NCBI GenBank assembly: GCA_024305405.1
Contig: JAKNDB010000107.1
Location: forward strand, 4,386,501-4,450,500
Length of the DNA stretch: 64,000 nucleotides
Origin: Dirofilaria immitis
Lineage: Eukaryota > Nematoda > Chromadorea > Rhabditida > Onchocercidae
Direction: 5' to 3'
This document shows positions 1-13,379 of the stretch, one piece after another. The stretch's first letter is position 1. Each line of letters starts with the position of its first letter. The notes beneath the pieces were generated by a model that searched no databases, was not told where the DNA came from, and saw nothing but the letters and a program-made list of their open reading frames with translations. The position numbers and the translations under genes were made by a program.

Positions 1-3000
1 AAATCGAGTGGATATATGACATAAATATATGAAGAAATTTGGATTTAGTTTCCTAATTCGTTGTTTAGGTCTGATTAATAGAATTGCTAACGTTTTTATC
101 AATAATTTTCTAATCAATCTTCATAAAGTTTGCAAATAATTCAACCTTATGTTTGTGCTGCAATAATATGAAATGAATTAATCGGTTTTGGTCATGTCAA
201 ATGTTGTTATGTTAAGTTTGCCATGTTAAACTTAATGCTGAAATTAAAATAGTAAAAGTAATTTGATGAATTCTTTCATCTATTCTTTCAATGTAATCAT
301 TAATCATATCCGAATTCATTATAATTCAAAAAACATGACACATTACTTATAATAATGACATAGTTTCAATAAATATAATATAAAAATTATAAACTTCCAA
401 TCGAAATAATAAATATTTGCGTTATGCAAGATCAAGCAATCAATGATATTTATTGATATTGAAATTTGTCGAGAAAAACTTGAAGGATTGTTTGCTGATC
501 ATATGTAGTTGACAGCAAAGAAAGGACTATAAATGGAACATAATATATTATTATCATATCTAATTAGAATTATAAAAATATGTTATAATTAAGTAAAAGT
601 TGAAACAAATTAATTTTTTTCTTTCAATCAAAAAATATTTTGTTCAATATATTAACAATTAATAATATACTTCTTTTTTCCAATTTTTTATATTATATCA
701 GTGATTACAATGACATCATGGATTTGAAGAAATGTTTTTTGCTATTGTCATTGTATTATATTTGAAATTAATTTAATTGTTATATATTACACATAGTTGA
801 ATAATAATTGGGATATATATTTTAAAGAGATCTATTTATAATTATTTATTTTATGATAATTGCCGGTTTTGAGGGAATTTATTAATTTTTTATTCATTGC
901 CAATAGTTTGATAGATAAATTTTAATCTGAGGTTAGATGAGTTGTTGAATTATGATAAAAAATTATAATATGAATTACGATAATGATTACTATTTAGTAA
1001 TTAATAATTATCCGCTATTTATAAACATAGCTTTTTAAGGATATATTATAATTCAAAAACTAAATAAATTGCGGAAATGCGATGATAATTATTATTTTAA
1101 TAATTAATGATAGCTCGCTCTGAAACATTTAATAATAGTCTTTCGAAATATTATTTTTTATTTGCTTTGCAAAATTTATATTAATAAAAAATTAAAATTG
1201 TTTGCTAAAAAATTTCTTAGTTTATAAAATGGGAAAAAGTTTTAAATAGTTGTTGATGTGGTGCTGATTTCTTGTTAATTCATTAAAACGAATAATTAAT
1301 TATCGAAAATAATTCATTAATGTTATCTAAGTTTTACTATACGTATATGATAATTATAGTGTTAAGTATATTTCTCTAAAAGGCGAATAATTTTGAGATA
1401 GATATTTCAAAAAATTAGGAAAAGTTTAAAATTTTTTATAACATTATTTTATTATTACCGAAAAATGAGACTTAATCTAAGATTCCGAATCTTTGCTGAA
1501 ATTGGAATTTTCTAATTTTTGTAATTTTAAGATTTTATAAAAATTTATTTGAATATTATACAGAAAGCTTGGATTTACAAAAGATGTAATTAAAAATTTC
1601 AAGATTTTAAATTACCTAAAAATAATAATATTTATTTGGTTGAAAATAAAACTTTCATTGAATTGGAAAAGAGTTAAAAATTATAAAAAGGAAAAATATG
1701 AAATGGAATAACAATAAGTTGCTTCATTTGGAAATAAATAAACATAAAAAATATTGATGATGAGAGAAATAAAAATCTTAAATTTTTCTTTTAAAATAAT
1801 CAGCTATATTAATTCCAACTCTTTTTCTACATTTTGTAAATAGCAAAAAATTTAGTTTAAAACTCATTCAAATATAATTTTCCATTCGACGTTAAAAATT
1901 AAAGTTATCAATGCATTCGTAATTTCTTTCTATAAATTAATTCGTTAAGTTTAAAACGGGATTGCTTATTATTACTATTGTAACTCTTTATGTTTATTCA
2001 ATAAAGCGGATCAATAAATAAACCAAATGTACTAATTAATTAAAGATATTTTTAAGCATCGAATTTAATTATAATAAGTAATGTACAATTATCTTATGTT
2101 TATAAACAACCTAGATATTATTGTTTAGGCTATGGTTTGACATGGTAGTCTTATTTATCGTGAATAGATTTACGTTAAAACTGTAAGAGTTCAATGGTTT
2201 TCTGCCATTCAATTTTGATAATGCTCGCCCCACCTAAATAGATGAATTGAATTTGAAAAGAAATTATTTGTTATCATGAAATATGCGATCAAATTAAGAC
2301 AAATTATAAAGATCCGTAAACTAATCGGATAAACCGAAAACCCAGGAATAAATTTATTGTTTGCAAGTTAAAGATCCGATCGTAAAAAAAAAAATAAAAG
2401 CAAATTTAAGCTCTAAATTATTAAAATCATAATATTAACGAACACAAAATATTTTATGAGGTATTATTATTATGGTTATCACTATTATTTTTATTATTAT
2501 TAATATTATTGTTTTTATTGCATTCGATATATATAAATATTTATTAATTCTATGTTTGTTTAATGCATAAAAATCAAAAATATTGGTAACAAAAAAAAAT
2601 ATAGCAATAATTTAAGTTTCGAACAAATATTTCAAAGAAAAAAATGTATTCGGACATTTATTATCTATCAATTTTTTATTATTTTTAAAAATGCTCACTT
2701 ATATCACTCATTATCAAAATAAGTTATACAAAATAAATTCTAAATTTTCCATAAAATCTTATAGCATATTGTTAAAATAATAATTATTAAATATTATTGA
2801 CATTTACTTTTCTAAAAATACTCAAATATATTGTAACAATAAATATCATTTGTTAATAATTGATAATCAAAGAAGAATAAATCAAATTATAATGAAAGGC
2901 AAATAATAAATGATCAATTTAATAAGCGTTAAATAGATTTGTATAAATGATTACTGTAATAACAGAGATAAATAAAAAAATATATCTTTTGATACTAAAT

Positions 3001-4050
3001 TATATTTGGAATATAAATATTTATCCAAATATCTTTTATTGAAAACTGTTTGACATTATTAATCAGAATGATAATTATTGTTTTTACAGTCAAATACTTT
3101 ATTTAAATATAAATCGATGCCAAAAATGCAAGCAATAATAACAATAAAATTTCATTGTTTGAATGAGAAAAAAATGTGATAAAATAAATACAATAATAAG
3201 CAAATAACGAAATTGACAACGAAACAATTAATGATATGTATCATCTATGCATAAAATTAAAAAGAAATAGAAATAAAATAAAACAAAAGAAAATAAATGC
3301 TTAATGAAAATGATAATATTATTATGCAAGTTTCACATCAACTCCCATTAGGAAGCATGCTATCGTATTTTGTGCCATACGTCGTCGTAATAATGTTTTC
3401 CCGAGCTCAGAAACATATGATTCTCGGCTATTTTGCTCGAGATCCATCAAATAAACAGTTATAAACATGGAAATCTAAAAATTGAGTTTTCTAAATTTGA
3501 AATAAAAAAATAAAAGAATAATTTAAAGAATACTCTATTTTCTATCTTTTATTTTTGATTACAATGAGATAATTAATATAATAATAATTTTGATTAAATT
3601 GAAATGGTTCAATTTGATTGAATTAATACAATTAAATAATGTACCAAAGTTTGAAAATAATTTTAAATCATTTTTACTCTCTATTTATTGGTTAATTACA
3701 AACATGAATAAACTTGCACCTTTCTTAACCAATTCTGTTTGATGAGATATTTTTATTTTTATTAACATTATTATTTGCAAACAAGCAATAAGAATAGATG
3801 ATAATAGAAAGTTGTATAAATTTAATTATTAAGAAAGTTTTTAAATATATAAATACGATTAAAATTCAAAAATAAATAGATTACTCAAAAATTTAAACTT
3901 ATTTGATGAATAATGAATATAATTGAGATAGGAAAGAAATAATTAATCGACAATCATGATTTTGAGTAATTTATTTGCGATTTCTAATCAATAAAAATAT
4001 ATTCATGATCAAGAAATAAAAATAAAAAAAAATCGGTACCGGTCGTTTTT
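1..4050. other. AT-rich spacer, no gene seen
   Basis: I found no exon-like open frame flanked by good splice signals on either strand. The stretch is A/T-rich with short runs of TTA/ATT (for example around 2460-2520). It lies downstream of the last exon of the secreted-protein gene, so some of it may be that gene's 3' UTR. Confidence 0.6.
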
Positions 4051-7000
4051 CTACAATATTTTTTCAATTTCTGGCGGTATATATTCTTTTACATCATCCA
4101 TTTCAGGTGTACACATTTCTGTTTCAATATCATAAAAGCCTGGTTCCATCGTCTAAAATGAAAACAGAATTAAAAGAAAAAATAATATTTTGAAACTTTC
4201 CAGATTAGTGGAATATTTAAATTTATAGTTTGAACAAAAACAATTAGAAATATGAAAATCTAAAATGCCTTGTAATGCTATCATTTTGAAATTCAAAGTG
4301 AATTCTAATATAATTCATTCTTACTCAATTACTCATTTATAAAATCATCTATTTATTCATTAGCAAAAGAAAAAGAAAATATTCGTTTTCTCACATATAC
4401 AGTCTTTGAAAAAATTTTACACAAAAAATTCCACTACATATTGCAAGAAATCCAGCATATTGTTAATAATTAAAAACGGCATACTGTATTGAGATAAACT
4501 TTGAATATTATATGGCAAGAAATTTTTTAACCAGTAGTATAATTATTTATGCAAAAATTTTCATTTATTTCATATCTGTTTTATTTTCTCAATATTATGA
4601 CTGTTTCTTAAATATAATCAATATTTAGGAGGAGGAATGAGTTTACTAAGAAATAATTTTTAACAGCAATTAATGTATTGATAGTTATGAATTCTAATCG
4701 ATTATCTTTATGCGAAAATGAATAAATTTAAATATTATTAAACTGAATAATTTAGACTTAATTATTAATAATATCTCAAAGAAGATTTAAGAAAATTAAA
4801 AAATTAAATCGGAAAATTCAAAAACATAGAATGATAGAATATTATTTGTGTTTATAAAGTATGTACAAACATGTTTATTAAAAAAGTGATATTTTTTGCA
4901 TATTAAATAATTATAAAAACTTTGTTTGAGAATTTTGAAGGAAAAGATCGTTTGTTTGCTAATAAATAATTATATCTCAGTTTTTCAATGAAAAAAATTT
5001 ATAAAAATTAAAAGCTATATTTAACCAAAAATAATAATTACGAGCTAATTACGAAATTAAAATGATCAAATAAAGTAAAATGATATAATATTATCAATGA
5101 TTTTAATCATTTTTATCAATTGATATAAACTATCGCAAATTAATATTATCGGCTTCTAAATAGTAGTTTGTAAAATGTATCGAAAAATATTTTCCTTCTA
5201 TTTTTAAATTTGATAAAATTTGCAGTAATTTTTAGTTTGAAATTTTGTCATCTTAACAGTATTTTATCCTCTAAAACTTTCCTAAAGCTTTATCAACAAA
5301 AATTGTTAAAAAATTTTAATTTTTTGAAAGAAAAATATGTTTTAGAAGCCAATAATTTAGAAGCATACAAAATAATTTTTGATATAATTGCCAAAATGCC
5401 AATTTATAAACTTAATTTAAATGCTTTTTAAATTCATAAATTAATTGTTATTCGCGGCCTTTTGACCTATTATTTTTTTAATAATAGTAAATGCTAGCAT
5501 TAATCTATCTAGATTAATTATCAAATATATCATTCAATTTATCAGCCAAATGATATTCACAAAATATTATCGCGGTGATAATTCAATTTTTTTAATATTT
5601 TATTATGCAATATAAAAATATTTGTAAATTTTCCTTTCGTATGTTAAGAAATGTTAGTAGTGATATTTTAATTATTAAGCAGACACATCAAGACTGAATT
5701 AAATTGCGGATAGCAGATTTAAACATCAATTATTTAAAAAGCTAGTAAGAAAGAATAGATGATGAATATTTTAATTAGCATATAAGCTCAACTATCATCA
5801 ACAATCATGAATAACCATGAAAATTATACTAACGAATCTATCACATTTAATTTGATTATTTAAATAGTGAAATATTTATTATTATATTCATGCACATTAA
5901 TTATTGAATAAAATGTTAGAATCCAAATTAATCAGAATTACATTTACCATTAACTTTTCAATTTATTAATCAAATAACTTAGAAATAAAAAAAAGGAAAA
6001 AATTTCCATACCTCACATTGACAATCATTATCAATTATCTTTTGCTGTTTTCCTGTTTGTGATATGCCAAGACGTGTCGTTTGATTTCGCATTTGCTTGC
6101 AAAAATCGCAAAAAATGCTGCAAATGTTTCGAATAAATAAATAAATTAGCGACTGAAGGGGATTTTATTAAAATAATAATTCCACAAAATATTATGCTTA
6201 ATGTTACCAATTCAAATTAATATACACATATATATTAGCATTATTATTGTTATATTTATATATTCGTTAAATATTAAAATTATTTTTTATCATATCAATG
6301 AGATAATTTTATTTAACATGGTTCATTCAATTAATTATTTCGTGAATTCTTATTGTATCTCCAAAATTGGTTTATGATAATTAATATTATAAACATTTTA
6401 TTTTATTTTTTATTTTTTAAGTTATTAAGATACTAAGCGAATAATTCTTTTTTCATTCAAGCAACTTATTAATTATTAACAATTTTTTGAAAAAATAAAG
6501 AAAAGAAGAATTAAATTAATTACCAGGTATTTTCTAATTTTGCGCATGGACACTGATTGATTTTATCATTAACTTTTTTCTGAGCATGGCAATGCCGGAT
6601 AAGATGGATCCGGTGTACCACCAATTCGCATTTCGATTTCGGCGATTAAATTCTTCACTGGTCGTGTAATTTCTACACCAAGTGCTTTAATTTTAATGCA
6701 TCCCGGAATGGTAGGATTTCTGGGTGTCAATAAGATTTGATCAGGATTAAATCGAATTTTCGGCCGATATTTTACAGGATCAATGCCTCGCCTTGATAAA
6801 TATGCTGGAATTTCATCAGAAACAGAAGAATGGAATCATTTTATCGGTATGAAAAAAAAAAGGTATGCAAAATTATGAAAGAAAGACCATATATTGCTTA
6901 CTTTTGCAAACACTAATACTATATAAAAATTTATTTTAATTTTATATAAAAAAATTTGCACAAATCAAGATTTTCGCCATTTTAGACTAACTTCTCTTAT

Positions 7001-10000
7001 TTTGTTTGCATTATTTTTATTTCATAGAAAATTTTAATTAAATTTCCGAATTAAATTAATTTATATTTTGTACTTTTTCTATCTAAAAAAAATCTTGAAT
7101 AGTAATTTAAAATGAGCGAATGAACTTTTAATGCTCAGATTAAAATATGCATTTTATTCCATTAAAATCAATATGGAATAAATTAATAATTAAATTTATC
7201 CTAGCATATGATGGCAATAAATAAGAAATGATAAGGGAATATTCTAAAATAAATTATTAAAAATTTTTAATTCATTTACAGAAACCAAACTTCAAACGGA
7301 ATAAAATTTTATAACTTTTGCTTGATTGAAATAAACATTTATAATAAAAGCATATTTTACTAATTAAAAGTTTACCGCAGCTAGCAAAATCATGATTATT
7401 TCTATTTTTGCTTGTCTAAAAAAAAATCGAATAATTTCGTATTTATTGTTTTAACGATTAAGATCACACCTGGCTATTGTTTTGGTTGCCGGCTAATTAA
7501 CGAAAATTAATTAAACTTGGTAGAAAGATTAAAGCCTGCTTGAAATAAAAATATATATTATTAATCTTATCCTGTATTGTATCAACTTAAATTATTTGTT
7601 GCGAAAAGGTAAAAATTAGTAAATTAATTATTTCAGGTAAAATTTATATCTTTAATTATGCGTAAGTGAAAAAAGAACAAATTTGGCAAAATAATAAATA
7701 CTGAAAATGAAAAATTTTAAGCTATGCTATAATAAGAATGAATATGCTATAACAAGATTAATATGAAAAAATAGTAAACGAAATTTTTGAATGATATACA
7801 ATAAGATCATTCTTTAAACTTCACCATTTTGATATCATAATGATTGAATAGAAGAAAAAAAGATAAAAGTAGTTAAACTATAATGGGATGATAAAGTATC
7901 TAATGAAATTTATTGTGCAAAACTAAGATAAATCATAGAAAAAACGAATAGTTTAAGATTTGAGAATTTTTTTGTCTATTATAAATAATTTAAAAATTTG
8001 AAAAATTCTTTTATTATATGCAATTTAAATTGAAAGTTATGTCTATTAGGCAAAAATAATTTTCATTGTTGAATAATTAATTCGTTTATTACAAGAAAAA
8101 TTGCAAGAATATGATATGGAAATGAAATGAAATGAAATGAAATGGAATATATAATGGAAAATATTAATGGAAAATATTCCATTTCATTTCATTTCAATTC
8201 ATAAGAAACTATATGATTATTTCGAATTTTCGATTCAATTCCATCTTTTGATATAATTTATTTTTTTATTGATTTTTTCTTCTATTAAAGAAAAACTCGT
8301 TTTGATTTCAAAACGTATATCGTAAAAAGAAAAAGATACTAAAAATAGTAATCGATTAACTAATTTCATTAAATACGATTATTTATTTCAATTATCAAAT
8401 CAAAATATATGTAAAATTAATTTCATTTAAAGATTTTTTCAGAAATTATTTATCACATTTTTAATATCAATAATATCCGTATTTTCATGATTTTGTTTTT
8501 TTTCTATCTTTCAACTTTTTTAAAAATATTTCTCATAGATATGTATATTAGTGAAAATGATTTATTGGAAAGGATAATGCAAGAAAATAATTAATCATTT
8601 ATTCGAGAAGTAACTTGAAATATTTTGGCAGTTCAAAAAAAGTACGAAATTTTTTATTCCTTTAATTTCTTATTGAAAATTAATAATCGGATAAATATTA
8701 TATTTCAAGATATTTGTACTTATCCACGTATATTGTTTTTCTTGATTCTCGTTTTTTTTTTTCAAGTTTTCATTTTTAATTATGCTGTACAAATTGTTTG
8801 GTAAATAATATAACTTTTGAAAAGTAAATTAAAAAAAAGGACTGGGTGATAACGCTGTATAATAATATTTAATTATTTCAGTTTTTTTGATTCACTCATT
8901 AATTTGTTTAAAAAGGACAATCTGAAATTCATTTATTTTCTACTTTGCGCAGTACTTCGCCATTGTTTTTTATGCTATTTTATTATAATTATTAGTGCAT
9001 TTTAAAAGTTAAATTTATTTATTAGTTAGAATTTGATATTTTAAAATTTTATAATTTCATAATTGTTAAAATATATATGTATACGTTTTAGATTAACGAC
9101 AATGGATGTGGCCAGAATTTGACATGTAAGGGAATGAATTCAGCAGGGGTTGGCATGGTTGGAAATGGATTTGATATAGATTATCGTAGGTACGAATAAA
9201 TTTGTGTAGATTAATAAGAATGAATTTAGAAAGGTTAAATTGATAATAATGAATTTGGTATAGGTTGATACGGATAGGAGTGGATTTGGTAAAGGTTAAA
9301 TGCGTAAGAATGAATTTAGTGCAGCTTGATGAATTTGGTGAAGATTTACTAGGTAAAAATGGATTTGATATCTTAGAGGATAGAAATAATTTGGTATAGG
9401 TTAATAGGAGCAAGAATGGATTTGGTATAGGTTAACAGGATAAGAATGGATACGGTACAAGTTATCATGGGTTAAAATTAATTGGTAAAAATTGTCAAAA
9501 GTGAGAATGAATTTAGTAAAAGTTGAATGGGTGATGATGGATTTGATAAAGATTGATACGGGTTAAAGTAATCAAGACATATGGAAGGAGAAAAAATCCT
9601 TTGCTGCAATTTATCAAATCGAAATGCCTTTGATTTAAAATCAAATTTCATCGTCGACAATACAACAATTTACAACAAATTTTTCCTTACCTTTATTTCT
9701 GTTTAAAGCGTTGTAATTTATTTGATATTTAAAAAATCGTTCGCTTGTCAAATCAATATATTCTTTTTTTTTTTAATTATACTGATTGATCATTTGATAT
9801 GCTAACAATTTAAATAACTCGGTTAAAAATTTAAGTAACTTCCATGAATAATTCTAAAATAAAAAGAGCTTCTCTTTTACCTGCACCACATGCACCAGAA
9901 ACACGAATATTAACTTCAGCTCGTTCTTGTTGTCCATCAGCAACAATATCATAAATATTTGATAACAGTAATAATCCCGCTAATAATAAATAAGTTGAGG

Positions 10001-10022
10001 TAAATGGAAGAAGAAAAAGCAT
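4051..10022 (-). CDS. Secreted cysteine-rich protein, unknown family, 4 exons, one frameshift
   Basis: Exons on the minus strand: 9881-10022, 6524-6804, 6012-6117 and 4051-4152 (stop TAG at 4051-4053). The intron phases 1, 2 and 0 match at all three junctions. Exon 1 starts MLFLLPFTSTYLLLAGLLLL, a clear signal peptide or anchor. An in-frame ATG at 10067 is an alternative start, adding 15 residues. Exon 2 has a beta-rich stretch with a proline-cysteine patch, and exons 2-4 carry most of the cysteines (motifs CPC, CIFCDFC, CQCE). The ending is acidic (EMDDVKEYIPPEIEKIL). Exon 2 is out of frame by one base: the coding-strand A6 run at 6574-6579 is one A too long. With five A the total is exactly 210 codons (209 aa). 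I do not recognise the family. It is probably exported or an extracellular domain protein with disulphides. The function is unknown. Confidence 0.72.
8118..8200. repeat. Inverted repeat built from GAAAT units
   Basis: The left arm (about 8124-8150) is a run of GAAAT repeats ending GGAATAT. The right arm (8173-8200) is its reverse complement, starting ATATTCC and running into ATTTC repeats, with about one mismatch over 27 bases. The loop is about 22 bases. It lies in the first intron of the secreted-protein gene and could fold into a long hairpin. Confidence 0.85.
9110..9565. repeat. Degenerate minisatellite, about 30-bp unit, about 15 copies
   Basis: The unit resembles GAATGGATTTGGTATAGGTT followed by AACAGGATAA. 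The word GAATGGA recurs at 9414 and 9444, and related words occur at about 9356 and 9383, giving a period of 30-31. Copies diverge toward both ends. Because 30 is a multiple of 3, the array creates spurious open frames on the minus strand. Confidence 0.85.
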
Positions 10023-10338
10023 GACTTGAAGTTGAAATATCAATGAGATATCGCGGTAGGCGGTCAAAATCGTATTTGAGTTTTTGGAGCACCACCACTA
10101 CCACAATGATCGGATGATATGGGTCGGTAATAAATAGGTATGGGTGGGACTTCTCAAGAAAATCATTCCCCTCCCTCTCCTTTCCTCAACAATATATAAT
10201 CGAATTTGATAACAACACCATCTCTATCACTAGTATATCACCTCTCTTTAAGATGATCATCAAAAATAGTCCCGGTAAATTGTTATAACATGAAAGAAAC
10301 ACCAATGATGATCGTAATGATGATAATAAATGATGATG

Positions 10339-10531
10339 ACGAAGTGATAATGTTAATAATAGACTGGAATGATAAACAAGGAAGCAAATATATTAATAAC
10401 ATATAAAAATTGATGGTGATGATGATGATAATGATGATAAATGATAATGAAGACGATTATATTAATAATGTATTGGAAGGATAAATAAGGAAATAAATAT
10501 ATTTATTAATGATGTGTAAAGTTGATGACGA
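10339..10531. repeat. Two-copy direct repeat, about 108 bp, with GATGAT tracts
   Basis: The block GATAATGTTAATAATA then GGAATGATAAACAAGGAAGC (from about 10347) recurs as GATTATATTAATAATG then GGAAGGATAAATAAGGAAAT (from about 10455). The offset is about 108 bp. Both copies are followed by GATGATGATG or GATGACGAT tracts. Confidence 0.7.
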
Positions 10532-12318
10532 TATAATGATTATTATTGTTCGCCATACATATTTCAGCAATAATAAATACACGTATAAACATAACATAGA
10601 TATGCATAAAATTCTCATCCATTGTTACTTGAAAAGATGATTTAATAAATTAGTAATTTACTAAATTATTATCAAGCATTTATCAGAATATTTTACTGAT
10701 ATAATAATCAAATCATTCTATCAAACCTGTTATTAATAATTATTCTAATCAATCATCGAATAAATATTATTAGTTGGACAGACTTAGAAAAAAACTGAAA
10801 TTATTTTAAAAAATATTTGTCGAATTACTGTTTGTAATACTTAAATTATTCTTATCAATTTTATCCATCATTACCATCATCATCATCGATATCATTATTA
10901 TTAATTGTAATTGATAATGTTGCATTTTCTCCTTCTACTATTTCCAGTTTGCTCATATTAAACCTCTGTTTTTAATTTGGTTTAAATCACGGGAAAAAGC
11001 GGGACAAAAATGGAATCAAAATTCCTTACATCGCATCATCATCGAAAAAGGAAGAAAATTTTTTTCAAACTATAATTATTTCAAAAAATAGGAAGGAAAA
11101 AAAGTGGAATGAAGGAAAATATTGAAATTCCAACTTTTAATTGCTTTTGTCCTAATTGCAAAATATATACGAAAGAATAAAATTGAAAGAAAAGCTACGA
11201 TTTTGCGCTTTTCTTTGTTTTCCTAAAATGGAAAAAAATTTTTAATTGCAAAACGGTGAAAAAAAAAGAAAATAAAATCGGCGAATGTTTTCCGAGAGCA
11301 GTGCTAATAAATAAATTAAACATTGCTAATTCTTTTTATTTTTATTAGCTAAGCTAAAACAAAATTGATGAATTATATATCATTAAAAGATTCAATGAAT
11401 CAATTTTGTCTCTCATTAATTTAATCATAAGAGAGAAGAAAGAAAAGCAAGAAAAATAATATCAGAAAGCAATTTCCTTTGATCATTTATCAAAACCATT
11501 GCATATCATTCTCAGCTCACTTTTTTCATTCCTTTTTCCTTTATCATTTTAATTTGCATTCAATCCTTTTGACAATTAATAGTTCCATTCATTTTTGAAA
11601 GAATGAAAATTAAAATCACTGCTTATTTACTGATATTTTACTGTGCAATTTCAATTATAAGTAAAAATTTTTCGTGACATCCTCCCTTTTACTTATTTTG
11701 TTTTTCAAACTAGTTCTAAATTTTAATTGATGATGATTCATATTATAAGAAGTTACAACCGCTTCTCCCTTCTTCATTTTCTTTTTTGTTTTCCTTCGGC
11801 GGGATAGCGAGTAATTCATGAAGCAAAAGCCAGACATTCAGTATAATTTAAATTAAATAAAGATGTCACGTGTAAAAAAATTTATGTAAGAAATATTTTC
11901 AGTGGCATTCATTATCCATTGGATATACGTAAATTACATAACACGATTCAGCCCTTCAAATTCACTCGCTTATTTTTCAAGCTATCTTACAACTAATTAT
12001 TTTCACTGATTAATTTCTATAGAAATCGGTCTCAGCCAATGATAATGAAATAATTGATAAAATATTCCTCGTGATAAATAATCTTTATACTACATATTTG
12101 AAGTAATAGTCGTACAAGGAAATCTTTGCATGATAAAAAAATTCCGACTATATAATACATTGAAAAACGGAAATGAAATTTACGAATTCAAATCATAATA
12201 TTCATTTCGATAATGACCATGTCAGATTAAATGATATCTTTTAAAAAAATTGGATAAATTTTAGAAAAGTTACAAGTTTAATAGGAACTGATAATTTGCC
12301 AAATTAACAATTTCACTA

Positions 12319-12340
12319 TTTATATATATATATATATATT
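12319..12340. repeat. TA dinucleotide run
   Basis: An uninterrupted alternation of T and A of about 22 bases lies in the spacer between two genes. Confidence 0.9.
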
Positions 12341-13379
12341 AAAGCATGAAAAATAACGTCAGTATTTTTACCGAAAAACGAATAGAAAAATTTACTAACT
12401 AAAAATAATAAGTATTCAATGCTCTCCAATAAAAATTCTATGTCCTCAAAGAAAAACAGACAGAAATTTTTATATCTACTTTGCATTCATGGTCAAATTT
12501 AATAGTACACATTCTATTAAAAATCAGTAATACATTATCAGCTTTGTAAAAATGAAAAAACAATGAAGGATTTTTTAGTCTAATCTTGACTTTTGGCATT
12601 GGGATTTTGACGAATTATACTTTCAAAGCACAAAAATTAGAAATTTTCACAATATAAATATCTAATCAATAACTCTGTGAGTTCGCATAATAAAGATAAG
12701 ACTGCCTATTAACAAAACAAAAGGATGCAGTGCTTTTTAATAAAAAATAAGGTCAAGAATTTTCATACATTTGCCACTTCATTAAGCAAAAAAAATGCAG
12801 TGAATTTTTCCGTGAGAAAAAGACATGAGATTTTTCCTGAAATTGCAGATTTCAGGAAAAATAAAATGAAGTTCATAATTTCATAATCTTGATTCATCAA
12901 ACTAATACCACAATTACTGGCTTTGTATCATACATCTATCGCATAAATGGGTAGAAAAAATGTCCCATTTCTTTTTCATTATGTCCATTCTCACATAATC
13001 CTCAATCCGAAGCAATAATAAATGGCTCCGTTGCTTCATCTGGCTTTTTGTTTATGAGTTCTTAAAAACAAAACAACAATTAATATTTCGTTATGTTTTG
13101 CGTTAATAAATATAAAAATTTTTGGAAAGTTACTTTATATTTTTTACTATAAAATAATATAATCAGCAAACAAATTTTGGAACTTTGCATCCATGAATAC
13201 GAAATATAAAGAAATATTTCTAAACAACATTAAAATCTACGACCTTGCAGATGACTAGATTTAAATTTCAGAACTATCAAATGTAAAAAGAAATTCTTTT
13301 TGCATCAAGAGAAAAAAACGGATTATTCTTTGTACATAGCAAGTCTGTTTAATTATATTTAACAATAAAAACAAATCTT

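Larger units (their letters stand above)
6805..9880 (-). other. Large first intron of the secreted-protein gene
   Basis: Donor CAG|GTAAAAG at 9880-9881 and acceptor TTCCAG at about 6805-6810. The 3.1 kb between them has no exon that I can support. It contains the minisatellite (about 9110-9565) and the GAAAT hairpin (8118-8200), listed separately. Confidence 0.65.
10068..13379. other. Spacer between two minus-strand genes
   Basis: It holds the presumed promoter side of the secreted-protein gene (10.07-10.3 kb), a two-copy repeat with GAT/GATAAT tracts (about 10339-10531), ATC/CAT tracts near 10870-10905, and a TA run at 12319-12340. I see no exon-like frame with splice sites. The left part of the open frame at 11655-11837 looks like chance. 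Confidence 0.55.

Noticed and set aside
9093..9660. Minus-strand open frames of 106 and 60 aa
   Set aside because: They are translations of the 30-bp minisatellite, which stays open because the period is a multiple of three. There is no splice or start context.
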